The notes under the pieces were generated by a model. It saw only the letters and a program-made list of their open reading frames with translations, did no database searches and was not told the origin of the DNA. Below are positions 33,909 through 42,623 of a stretch of 64,000 nt of DNA, piece by piece (position 1 is the stretch's first letter; every line of letters begins with the position of its first letter). This stretch comes from Allochromatium vinosum DSM 180. GTDB taxonomy: Bacteria > Pseudomonadota > Gammaproteobacteria > Chromatiales > Chromatiaceae. The stretch lies in assembly GCF_000025485.1 (NCBI RefSeq), contig NC_013851.1, positions 1,837,154-1,901,153 of the forward strand, read 5' to 3'. Both the position numbers and the translations under genes were made by a program.

Positions 33909-34403
33909 TCAATCGGCGCGCGCGGATCGACGTGTCGAGCGGGCGATGAACCGGCGCAGTCGGGCGCGGTTGTAGCGCTGGATCAGGATGAAGGGCAGGT
34001 TGACCAGACCGCCATAGACGACCATGAACAGGCCCATCCATGCGGGCGTCCAGAGAAAGAAGGTCAGTGCCAGCGCCCAGGTCAGCCAGTGCCCGAACTC
34101 GGCGCGGCTGGTCTCGCGTGCGAAGCGGTCGAGATAGTCCGGCTCAGCGGAGGCGAGCCGGCGCTTGGAGAAACCGTCGCGTAACAGGCCGCCGGCTTCA
34201 GGTAAATGATCCTTCCACACCCGGATGCCCAACCATTCATAGCAGCGCCCGCCGTGCTCCCAGGCATAGCTTGCGCCGATGACCGGCCAGCGGGTCAGCC
34301 AGTCCAGCGGCAGACGCTGCGCCACATAGCCCGCGATCAGGTGAAAGCCGGCCCAGAGCACGGTGCACAGCGCGATGATGCCCAGGACATCGAGAGTCGT
34401 CAT
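33909..34403 (-). CDS. Small membrane protein, CrtO-like acyltransferase family, 164 aa
   Basis: The protein has a hydrophobic N-terminus (about residues 7-25) and a second hydrophobic region near 105-135. The conserved pieces WKDHLPEAGG, GFSKRRL and RYNRARLRRFI match, from memory, the short glycosyl-4,4'-diaponeurosporenoate acyltransferase (CrtO) family. Members in bacteria without staphyloxanthin have unknown substrates, so a lipid or pigment acyl transfer role is only inferred. Its start is four bases after the stop of the ATPase gene, so the two are cotranscribed. Confidence 0.75.
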   Translation of the reverse strand: MTTLDVLGIIALCTVLWAGFHLIAGYVAQRLPLDWLTRWPVIGASYAWEHGGRCYEWLGIRVWKDHLPEAGGLLRDGFSKRRLASAEPDYLDRFARETSRAEFGHWLTWALALTFFLWTPAWMGLFMVVYGGLVNLPFILIQRYNRARLRRFIARSTRRSARAD

Positions 34404-34407
34404 GCAG

Positions 34408-35982
34408 TCAGGCTCGCACCACGCACACCCGGCGCCCGGACGGACTCGTGGTTTCGTCGACCCTGAGTCGCTCGGCCAACGGCGCCAGCCCCGGACGACG
34501 GTCGAAGATCACCAGCCAGCCGCGATCCACTCCCAAACCGGCGAGATAGGCATCCAGTTGCACCAACCCGTCAGGCAGCGGATCGGACGCGCTTGGGCGC
34601 CAGACCTTGATCTCGATCCCCAGCGTCACGGCCCGGTAGCGCAGACATAGATCCATGCGTCCGCGCCCGATGGCGTATTCGCGCTCCAGCGCGCCCTCGC
34701 CATTGACCACCCGTTGCAAGAAGGCCATGAGCACCAGATGCGGGGCGATCTCGTGATAGGGCGCGCTACCGAGCATGGCTTCGCCGTGCCGGCGCCAGAA
34801 GGCGAGGAAGGCGTCGAGCAGCGCCTCGGGATCGAGGTCGCCCGTCGGCGTGAGCCAACTCGGGCTGATCTGGGGCAGCGAGTCCTGGGGTCCGCCGGCG
34901 AGCGTGCGCGGCAGCACCTCGCGATAGATGGGATTGGCCACTTCCAGTCCGCTACCGCCGGTGCGACGCAGCAGACCCAGGTCGATCAGGTAATCACGTT
35001 CGTCGACCGGTATCTCGCCCAGTGCCGTCCCGGCCAGCATGGGTTCGATGATGCGGCGCACTCTGGGTTCGCGCAGCTTGTCGGCCAGTTGGTCGAGATG
35101 GGTGACGCGGCGCTGGATGAGGTTCTCCTTGGCCCGATCGATCAGGGCGATATCGATGGGGCGGGTTCGGTCGCGGCCTTCGGGTATATCGAAGCAGCTT
35201 TCATACGCGAGGGCGTTGACCAGCCAGGGCTGCCCCAGGGTCAGGGTCCAGATTCGATCCCTGGCCTCAGCGGTGAAGACCTGCCCCGTCTCTTTGGTGT
35301 GCTCGTCGAGCAACGCCATGACTTCATCGGACGAGAAATCTCCCAGACGCAGCGATTTGGCTTTGATGTTGAAGGCGCTGCCGCCGGTGATGGGTTCGGA
35401 CTCGGAACTGGCGTGAATGCGGTAGTCGCGCAGGTCGCGCACGCCGCAGAGAACCAGGGTGCTGGGGAAGGCTTGGGGGCGTTGCGGATAACCGGCCCGC
35501 AATTGGCGCAGCAGTGAGACCAGGGTATCGCCCACCAGGGCGTCGACCTCGTCGAGCAAGAGCGCCACTGGTTGCGGGGAGCGTTCGCACCATTGGTTGA
35601 GAAAGGCCCGCAGTGCGCGAGTCGGGGCGTTGAGCGCCAGCACCTCGCGCGCGAGGGCGTCGAGTCCCGAGGCGCCCGTCTGGCGCTGGGCTTCGTCGGC
35701 GATCGTTTGCACGATGTCGGCCATGGCCAGCGCGACGTCCTCGCGCGCGGCCTGGGCCGTTTCGAGATTGGCATAGACCGCCCGATAGCGCCCCTCGCGA
35801 TTGAGATGTTCCACCAGCGCCAGCAGACAGGAGGTCTTGCCCGTCTGGCGCGGGGCATGGAGCAGAAAGTATTTCTTCTGCTCGATCAGGGTCAGCACCT
35901 CGTCCAGATCCCAGCGTTGCAGCGGAGGCAGGAGGTAATGATCCTCGGGCCGGACCGGACCCTCGGTATTGAAAAAACGCAT
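34408..35982 (-). CDS. AAA-type P-loop ATPase with C-terminal PD-(D/E)XK-like domain, 524 aa
   Basis: Walker A is HAPRQTGKTS at residues 42-51, and a Walker B-like VALLLDEVDALVG lies near 135-145. A winged-helix-like region follows (about 270-330, with IDLGLLRRTGG). The C-terminus has EREYAIGRGRMDLCL and GIEIKVW (near 450), the pattern of the nuclease-like domain linked to AAA-like ATPases (PDDEXK_9 type, from memory). Such proteins are common and uncharacterised in purple sulfur bacteria and are often suspected in defence or DNA transactions. It overlaps no gene and directly precedes the CrtO-like gene. Confidence 0.8.
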   Translation of the reverse strand: MRFFNTEGPVRPEDHYLLPPLQRWDLDEVLTLIEQKKYFLLHAPRQTGKTSCLLALVEHLNREGRYRAVYANLETAQAAREDVALAMADIVQTIADEAQRQTGASGLDALAREVLALNAPTRALRAFLNQWCERSPQPVALLLDEVDALVGDTLVSLLRQLRAGYPQRPQAFPSTLVLCGVRDLRDYRIHASSESEPITGGSAFNIKAKSLRLGDFSSDEVMALLDEHTKETGQVFTAEARDRIWTLTLGQPWLVNALAYESCFDIPEGRDRTRPIDIALIDRAKENLIQRRVTHLDQLADKLREPRVRRIIEPMLAGTALGEIPVDERDYLIDLGLLRRTGGSGLEVANPIYREVLPRTLAGGPQDSLPQISPSWLTPTGDLDPEALLDAFLAFWRRHGEAMLGSAPYHEIAPHLVLMAFLQRVVNGEGALEREYAIGRGRMDLCLRYRAVTLGIEIKVWRPSASDPLPDGLVQLDAYLAGLGVDRGWLVIFDRRPGLAPLAERLRVDETTSPSGRRVCVVRA

Positions 35983-36073
35983 CCTCGTAACCTTCGGTTT
36001 TTTACTTATTGTGTATACGGTTGACGGATGACCAGGGCGACAGGGCCGTCTGAATCAGCGCGATATCAAAGAC

Positions 36074-36323
36074 TCAGGCGGCCTGTTCCGAATTGTGAGT
36101 ATTCTGTATCAGAATTGTTGGGTTGCTTGTTATTGGAGGCACTGGGCGATTTGTTTCTGATAAAACCGCTATATGCTCTGCCATAACCGAATTAGCCATG
36201 ATAAATGGCGCCCTCGACCGAGTGTGCCACACCCGAGAAACCAGGTAAGTCAAGCGAATAAAAGGTAAAAAAGTCAGGCTCATCTGTTGCTTCGATAACG
36301 AGAGAATAGGGCAAATCGATCAT
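36074..36323 (-). pseudogene. hicB: HicB-type antitoxin gene broken by a frameshift
   Basis: From ATG 36323 the first frame reads 43 residues with HicB features (MIDLPYSLVIEATDEPDFF, LDLPGFSGVAHSVEGA) and stops at a TAA at 36192-36194. The rest of a typical HicB (MAEHIAVLSETNRPVPP, then NPTILIQN) continues in another frame to 36074. Dropping one base near 36198-36205 restores one continuous reading of about 82 residues. The break is therefore real decay, a sequencing error or, less likely, recoding. It starts ten bases after the hicA stop. Confidence 0.75.
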
Positions 36324-36332
36324 CAGATCACC

Positions 36333-36521
36333 TTATTGATCTATACCAGCCGTTTTCAGGAGCGAACGACAAGTACCAGTAGGGACTTCTTTTGCATCAT
36401 AAAAATCAACACGAACGACGTTGTCCCAGCCGACCCTTGTGTAGTATCGGATTGATCTCTTCTGCTTGACGAGATGGAATCCGTTTTTCTCCAAGAGTCG
36501 AACCAGTTCGCTGAATTTCAT
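36333..36521 (-). CDS. hicA: HicA-family toxin, 62 aa, variant lacking the catalytic His
   Basis: Start at ATG 36521 gives MKFSELVRLLEKNGFHLVKQ, a small dsRBD-fold HicA. HicA toxins cleave mRNA; the usual active-site His lies in a GSH motif, but here the loop is KRSIRYY with Ile at position 24. I recall a HicA subgroup with SIRYY, so the change may be natural, and activity is uncertain. VPTGTCRSLLKTAGI at the end is typical. The gene lies 30 bases past the attC-like site, directly followed by the broken hicB, the usual hicAB order. Confidence 0.82.
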   Translation of the reverse strand: MKFSELVRLLEKNGFHLVKQKRSIRYYTRVGWDNVVRVDFYDAKEVPTGTCRSLLKTAGIDQ

Positions 36522-36550
36522 GTTCTCAGTCAATCTGGAGAGCATTGCAT

Positions 36551-36621
36551 GCCTGACGATGAGCTTACTGGCGGCAATAGAGCACTGCGGAATTGCCTTC
36601 CGGTGCAGCGCCTTGTTATGT
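36551..36621 (-). other. attC-like recombination site of an integron gene cassette
   Basis: These 71 bases fold like attC. Outer 7-base boxes GCCTGAC (36551-36557) and GTTATGT (36615-36621) pair imperfectly. Unpaired spacers of 5 bases lie on each side (36558-36562 and 36610-36614). The next helix is GCTT with GCAGC, carrying one bulged base at 36606. ACTGG then pairs with CCGGT and GGCAAT with ATTGCC around a terminal loop. The bulge lies on the arm that makes the minus strand the conventional top strand, the same direction as the endonuclease gene ending at 36631. No consensus search could be run. Confidence 0.72.
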
Positions 36622-36630
36622 GGTTCTTGC

Positions 36631-37527
36631 TTAGACGAAAGACCCCCGCTCAAGTGCAGCGTTTGGATCATACCAAACCGCATTTACGAAGGCGTCAATG
36701 TTTTCGACGAATCGCAGAATTACAGCCGGGTCGATTGGATGAGCATCCCTTTGACGACGCACAGCATCGTAGTCGTTCCGAAGATTAAACGGCAATCTCT
36801 TTGCGTGGCGGAGAAGATAAACGTTATCAACAGCAGTTAATCGGCAATCTTCAGGTGACATGTCCAAATACTCGTTCAGGACAAAATACTGCGCATGTGG
36901 GCAACCCTGCTTCAACCGTGCGGCAGTCCCGGAAGCCTCCTGAAACATGGTCTTGTCGAGGTTAACCTTGCATTCAGCGGCAAGAACAGCGAGGGGAATA
37001 ACTCCAGATGCCGTCGTAGAATCCGGGAAATCGTGGTCTGGGGAGAATTTGTAGTAAATCTCTTTGCCGAGAATAAAATCCTGATCCTTGACCTTGACCA
37101 CGACGCTTGGCTTTTCGCCAAGCGCAGCAACGCCAGAAGGATTAAAGGAAAGCGACATAAATGCGCGAGTTGGCCCTACATTTAATTCTAAATTCTCGGG
37201 CAGACCGGGAATAATCGCCGGATGGATTAGATGAATAAGAAACTCTTCAAGAACTGAGTTATCGAGCTTGAGCTGACCCTTTTGCCTTTTGATAAAGGCC
37301 GAGCCATTCTGCGCGATCAGCTCTACTTCGAGTCGATCTTTATATTCATTCAGATGCGCCGTCATCTCGCGTACACGCTCAGCGCCTTCGGATGTGAGCG
37401 CAGTAGTATTGGCAATCCACTGCTCGTAGTACTGAATTGCTTGCTGCAATAAATTGCGATCTTCTTGGCCGCATTTTGGATTACGAATTGCTGCCTCGAG
37501 CTTCTCTTTATGAGGTGTGTTTGCCAT
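36631..37527 (-). CDS. Bpu10I-like type II restriction endonuclease, 298 aa
   Basis: From memory the protein resembles the Bpu10I/BbvCI restriction endonuclease family, which cuts CCTNAGC-like sites. The likely PD-(D/E)XK core is AAECKVNLDKTMFQEA, with E185 and K187 and an acidic cluster (FSPDHDFPDS) about 20 residues before. The N-terminus is helical and charged (NPKCGQEDRNLLQQA). No signal peptide is present. It starts three bases after the methyltransferase stop, so the two are translationally close. Codon use is visibly AT-richer than the neighbours. Specificity is unknown. Confidence 0.72.
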   Translation of the reverse strand: MANTPHKEKLEAAIRNPKCGQEDRNLLQQAIQYYEQWIANTTALTSEGAERVREMTAHLNEYKDRLEVELIAQNGSAFIKRQKGQLKLDNSVLEEFLIHLIHPAIIPGLPENLELNVGPTRAFMSLSFNPSGVAALGEKPSVVVKVKDQDFILGKEIYYKFSPDHDFPDSTTASGVIPLAVLAAECKVNLDKTMFQEASGTAARLKQGCPHAQYFVLNEYLDMSPEDCRLTAVDNVYLLRHAKRLPFNLRNDYDAVRRQRDAHPIDPAVILRFVENIDAFVNAVWYDPNAALERGSFV

Positions 37528-37530
37528 AAT

Positions 37531-38784
37531 TTAAAGTATTGGTGTTCTGTCTTGGATAGGGGATTCTGGAATCTGGTCAAGGTTGTTGATGGCATCTTCG
37601 ATATCCCTGACAACCTTCTTTTCTGCCACTCTCAGCCCTTCTTGTAATGCATCACCAGCTATAGTCCGCGCAACATTTGAGGCAGTTGCTGTTTCTGCTT
37701 TTCGGAAAACAAGAATATCTTCGACGATGTTGGTACCGAATCGATTAGTAAAGGAGCGCTCATGCTGGGACTCCAAGGCGAATAGACCGCCTTCTGTTGC
37801 GATACGGTACACAAGCTCGCCATTCTTAAATGGAACGCCCCGGACATTTGACTCTCTCCCTAGAATCATAATAGCGTAGCCACTATTTTTTAAAATTTGA
37901 TTGAAGGCAGTGAGGGCGCGCTCCATTTCAAGGCAATACTGAACTACGGTTCTGAACCGATTGCCCCGATTTTTTCGATTTGAACCTATCTCGCACCTCG
38001 CCACACTCAGAATATCAAATCCTAATAACTCAACAATTGCGCGATGGTTCTGATGATAGTTGAATACATTAATGTAAGGCGGACTTGTCAGGAGAAAATC
38101 GCACTCTACAGGAACAACCTTCGCTGCGAGTCGAGCGTCACAGAGAAATATCTGCGGAGATACTGCAAGACGAGGAAGACCAACAAGTTGCTCGGTGAGT
38201 TTCTGGTGGCTCCTGCGGATCACTGGAAGTAGATCGCCACAGCGAGTTGACTCTGCTTCAAAAAGCAAGAGCGTCGAAAGAAGGGTTTGCTTCTTCGTCT
38301 CGCTTTTATCTAGCAAGGTTCTCGCGAAATTCAAGAGATTAGCTGCCTTTGCTCTGTAATCCGAGGACTCATTCCATAGCGGCAGACCACCAAACGTCCG
38401 AACAGTCGAGTTGATGTGAGATTCAATTTGCCGGGAAAGTTCCAAACGCTGACGAAGATCCAATAAAGCTAATGTAGAAAACTTTGCCATTGCGTATGCA
38501 GCAGGATTCAACTCAATTCCGAAGCCAGCGATATTGCGCGAAGCCGCTTCCAGCAAAACAGTTCCTGAACCGCAAAAAGGATCAATTACCGCAGAAGCGT
38601 TTGTAGCAAACTCCTCCAAGATGTAATCAACGAACTGTGGCGTAAATTGGCCTCGCCAGTTGAAAATATTTGATCTGCTTTTGTTCGTGACGTCCAAGCG
38701 CTCTTGAAGAAGCTCTCTCATGGGGAAAATTTCGTGAAAATCATAAAATCGAGAGGGTCGTTTTACGGGGTCATTGTTTCGCAT
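37531..38784 (-). CDS. DNA adenine-N6/cytosine-N4 methyltransferase, 417 aa
   Basis: The SAM-binding motif DPFCGSGTVLLEA is at residues 68-80 and the catalytic TSPPY at 233-237, followed by INVFNYHQNHR. The order (SAM motif first, catalytic motif later) and NWRGQFTPQFV before it mark an amino-methyltransferase. SPPY is more usual in N4-cytosine enzymes. It should protect host DNA from the following endonuclease. The ATG lies in GCGTTATGC, which resembles an integron core site. Base composition is far lower in GC than the flanking genes, suggesting transfer. Confidence 0.85.
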   Translation of the reverse strand: MRNNDPVKRPSRFYDFHEIFPMRELLQERLDVTNKSRSNIFNWRGQFTPQFVDYILEEFATNASAVIDPFCGSGTVLLEAASRNIAGFGIELNPAAYAMAKFSTLALLDLRQRLELSRQIESHINSTVRTFGGLPLWNESSDYRAKAANLLNFARTLLDKSETKKQTLLSTLLLFEAESTRCGDLLPVIRRSHQKLTEQLVGLPRLAVSPQIFLCDARLAAKVVPVECDFLLTSPPYINVFNYHQNHRAIVELLGFDILSVARCEIGSNRKNRGNRFRTVVQYCLEMERALTAFNQILKNSGYAIMILGRESNVRGVPFKNGELVYRIATEGGLFALESQHERSFTNRFGTNIVEDILVFRKAETATASNVARTIAGDALQEGLRVAEKKVVRDIEDAINNLDQIPESPIQDRTPIL

Positions 38785-38803
38785 AACGCTTGAGTTAGTG
38801 CTC
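38785..38803 (-). other. Possible integron core-site remnants at the ATPase/methyltransferase junction
   Basis: Read on the minus strand, GAGCACTAAC (38794-38803) is followed by TCAAGCGTTATGC into the methyltransferase start. GAGCACTAAC is the exact complement of GTTAGTGCTC upstream of the ATPase gene (plus-strand GAGCACTAAC at 40269-40278). TAACTCAAGCGTTA resembles the right half of the well-known aadA cassette attC. The central hairpin of an attC is missing here. Confidence 0.45.
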
Positions 38804-38804
38804 G

Positions 38805-40244
38805 CTAGCGGTCTGCCAGCCCGTAGTTGATTGCGTACTCCTTCAGTTTTTCCAGAACGTAGATTGCTATCTTATTCTGATTAGATTCACTCGTTGCTTT
38901 GTGATGAAACTCTAACGCGATCAGCCCACGGTCGCTCGTATACGTTACGTCGGTCTGCAGGCCCTTTACTAGGGTCTTCTCATAATCCAGTTGCGGCACT
39001 TCTGCTCCTGCATCTAAAGCCAGCGACATCACGGCTTGATTTATGCTTCTGTGGCGACTTTCTGAGACTGCTTGGATCTTGTCGAAAGATTGATACGTTT
39101 CTGGACTCACGCTAGAGCCGTACTCTCGGTTATCCAAAGGCTCATTACGTAGAAATTTGTAGAGTTCTGATGAGGCCATAACTCGCTTTGCATTGCCTTT
39201 GTCAGCTCGCACCCCAGAAGTTAGATCTTTAAGATCTTTTTTACCGTGCTGTGCTATGGCATGAACAAGACAGCTGGCGGAGATTGACGCGAGCTGCGCA
39301 TTAAAGAGCGCAATCACATGAGGCAAAGCGGACTTCAGGTGGGTAGATCTGTTCTGCCACCACTCCGAAACATTTGATCTTCTTGTGTACATAAGTAGAC
39401 GTGATGCTTCTATGTAGTAGCTGTCCGCTCTGCGTAGAGAGCGGCAGACTTCTCGAATATTCGGCGCCCCCGATGAGATGGTAATTACAAGCATAGGAAA
39501 TGTGATACCGAACGACCCTACATCAAAGCGCTCCGTGATAAGAGACTGAAGCGCGTCAAGAAAAGCTCCTATGCTATCGTTCTTTGCAATCAACGCTTCT
39601 ACTTCTGTGGTTGATATTGCTGCATCATCTAAGCGCCAATTTGCCACTTGAAGTATTTTTTCGAGTACAGCCGAAAACTGCCCCTTATCTGGCCCCTTTA
39701 GTGCATGTATTGGGGAAATGCCGAAAGCGCTGTTTCCGCCGACTTTTTTCAGGATCCCGATGAGCCTTTCTGCGAACTCTGGATCAGTAACCGGCCAAAG
39801 AATTACCAGATCGGGGCGTTGCCGTAGAACCCCATTGAGCGATCCCAAGAACGTTTGGTATTGTGCTTGGTCGAAGTACGGTGATTCTCTACCGTCGAAG
39901 TTAAGGATGGTAATTTTTCCTTTTCGGGGAATCTTAGCGATATACCCAGGAATTTGTTCTACGGGAAGTTCGTGCTGCTCCGGAATTCGTTCCACATGAT
40001 CGACTTTGTCTGCAAGAAATATTTCTAGACCGTGAACGAAAGTACTTTTCCCGGAACCACTAGCCGCGCTGATGAAGGCAATCTTGCCCTGTTGTGCGCT
40101 CTCCGCCGAAGAAATCAGTCTCTTAGCAAATTCGATATCCGACGCTGACTCTATAAACGTGGCCTTGGCCTTCTGGCCAAACACGTTTGTCAGCGGTTCG
40201 TACCTTGTGGGCAACGAGCGAATCGAAAGTGTAGCTGAGGACAT
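38805..40244 (-). CDS. P-loop ATPase of the restriction-modification island, 479 aa
   Basis: I do not recognise a named family. Walker A is SAASGSGKST (residues 59-68). A Walker B-like ILNFDGRE lies near 117. The middle is helical with many Ser and Arg residues. The C-terminal part has VTYTSDRGLIALEFHHK, which might be a degenerate nuclease or DNA-binding fold (weak). The gene precedes the methyltransferase by 20 bases and is flanked by 10-base inverted repeats. An accessory motor or regulator of the R-M pair is plausible, as is a separate defence gene; neither is shown. AT-rich like the island. Confidence 0.7.
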   Translation of the reverse strand: MSSATLSIRSLPTRYEPLTNVFGQKAKATFIESASDIEFAKRLISSAESAQQGKIAFISAASGSGKSTFVHGLEIFLADKVDHVERIPEQHELPVEQIPGYIAKIPRKGKITILNFDGRESPYFDQAQYQTFLGSLNGVLRQRPDLVILWPVTDPEFAERLIGILKKVGGNSAFGISPIHALKGPDKGQFSAVLEKILQVANWRLDDAAISTTEVEALIAKNDSIGAFLDALQSLITERFDVGSFGITFPMLVITISSGAPNIREVCRSLRRADSYYIEASRLLMYTRRSNVSEWWQNRSTHLKSALPHVIALFNAQLASISASCLVHAIAQHGKKDLKDLTSGVRADKGNAKRVMASSELYKFLRNEPLDNREYGSSVSPETYQSFDKIQAVSESRHRSINQAVMSLALDAGAEVPQLDYEKTLVKGLQTDVTYTSDRGLIALEFHHKATSESNQNKIAIYVLEKLKEYAINYGLADR

Positions 40245-40268
40245 GAAATCGCCTATTTATTTGGATTT

Positions 40269-40278
40269 GAGCACTAAC
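40269..40278. repeat. 10-base inverted repeat (GAGCACTAAC) upstream of the ATPase gene
   Basis: GAGCACTAAC at 40269-40278 is the reverse complement of GTTAGTGCTC at 38794-38803. The two flank the ATPase gene. On the minus strand this copy reads GTTAGTGC, a GTTRRRY-like core that would mark the cassette's 5' boundary. Confidence 0.45.
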
Positions 40279-40301
40279 AGTTAATTAGACAGAAAGTCGG
40301 T

Positions 40302-40336
40302 CTGGCGAGCTAGACAGATTCCATCTAGCTCGCCAG
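40302..40336. repeat. Perfect 12-base inverted repeat between serS and the island
   Basis: CTGGCGAGCTAG (40302-40313) and CTAGCTCGCCAG (40325-40336) are perfect complements with an 11-base loop. It lies between the serS stop and the ATPase gene. A U run is missing, so it is a doubtful terminator for serS; an operator or remnant of an insertion site is equally possible. Confidence 0.6.
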
Positions 40337-40352
40337 GTATTCACAATCCAGG

Positions 40353-41672
<1,320 letters not shown>

Positions 41673-42284
41673 CTATCCCGGCGCGCGCACGCCGAACGGA
41701 ACCTTCCAGAACGCGGCGCTGAAATCGCCGGCCAGATAGCCTTCATGAATCTGATAGTCGACCTCCAGCGCCTGGGCCAGATGCTTGATCTCGCGCGGCT
41801 GATAGAGGTTGTAGATCGGCGAGGTGTCCCAGCCCTTGAGCAGGTTGAAGACGAAGCCGTGACGGCTCGCCTCCAGACAGCGCTCGATGAAGCGCCGCGT
41901 CTCCTCGCGGGTGAAGGTGTTCATGGCCCCGCTACAGAGATAGACATCGGCCTCGGGCAGCACGCTGTCCTCGTCGAGGATGTCGAGGACATGGATCTCG
42001 CAGCCGGTGCGCCGGCGCGCGGCCTCGACCATGGGGGGCATGACATCGAGCCCGATATAGCGCTTCGGCCGGTCGCCGGTGCGCTCCAGATAGGCGAAGA
42101 GATCGCCGAAGCCGCAGCCGGCGTCGGCCAGGGTCAACCGGGACAGATCCGGCGGCAGAAAGGAGCGCAGCACCCGGAAGCGGACTTCCTGGGTCTCGGT
42201 CGAATTCCACTGCACGCCCTCGGCCGTCTCGCCGTGGGTGTCGAGCGCGCTGCCATAAAAGATTTCGGTATCGACTCGGGGCAT
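41673..42284 (-). CDS. Class I SAM-dependent methyltransferase, 203 aa
   Basis: Start at ATG 42284 (MPRVDTEIFYGSALDTHGET) behind an AGGAAGG site; the upstream in-frame part is in the non-coding region. The Rossmann motif I is LADAGCGFGDLFAYLE, followed by YIGLDVMPPMVEAA and VYLCSGAMNTF, typical of small-molecule methyltransferases. Substrate is unknown. It lies 45 bases upstream of serS on the same strand and may share its transcript. Confidence 0.85.
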   Translation of the reverse strand: MPRVDTEIFYGSALDTHGETAEGVQWNSTETQEVRFRVLRSFLPPDLSRLTLADAGCGFGDLFAYLERTGDRPKRYIGLDVMPPMVEAARRRTGCEIHVLDILDEDSVLPEADVYLCSGAMNTFTREETRRFIERCLEASRHGFVFNLLKGWDTSPIYNLYQPREIKHLAQALEVDYQIHEGYLAGDFSAAFWKVPFGVRAPG

Positions 42285-42289
42285 GTCAG

Positions 42290-42612
42290 CCGCCTTCCTG
42301 GGACGTGATTCTCGGGGGGGATGTTCAAGCATCGACCGGCAGGATCTGGCGGCACGACACGGTTCAGGATGCACGACCGATTTCGACAGACCTGCTTAGC
42401 GTGCTCGATGAGGAGTGCATGGCGCCCACACAGCGGGGAGTCTTACGCGGTATGTGCCGCAGCCGCGCATTCCCTCAGGTCTCACATTCTCTCCGCAAGC
42501 GTTACTTTCGGCCTGCCCGGCCGTAGGCTCAGAGAGCCTGGACAGTCTAGCGGCGCTTTGCAAGTCCCCGCAAGGGGACTCTATTCTTCCACGCCCTGAA
42601 GGGCGGGCTTGT
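42290..42612. mobile_element. Probable IS200/IS605 (TnpB-type) remnant, non-coding
   Basis: This stretch of more than 300 bases between genes holds hairpins AGTCCCCGCAAGGGGACT (42564-42581) and CGCCCTGAAGGGCG (42592-42605). The latter is followed by GGCTTGTCGCACG, like IS200/IS605 ends. On the minus strand a short reading contains SNACGENVRPEG, resembling the C-terminal tail of TnpB. No intact transposase or RuvC motif remains. No other gene is seen here. Confidence 0.4.
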
Positions 42613-42623
42613 CGCACGCCGGG

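Noticed and set aside
35983-36073. Second attC site after hicB
   Set aside because: GCCTGAG at the hicB stop resembles a core box, but no matching inner helix or GTTRRRY partner could be built.
36074-36283. Separate 69-aa gene on the minus strand
   Set aside because: Its second half is the shifted continuation of HicB and its first half overlaps the other HicB frame, so it is part of the broken hicB.
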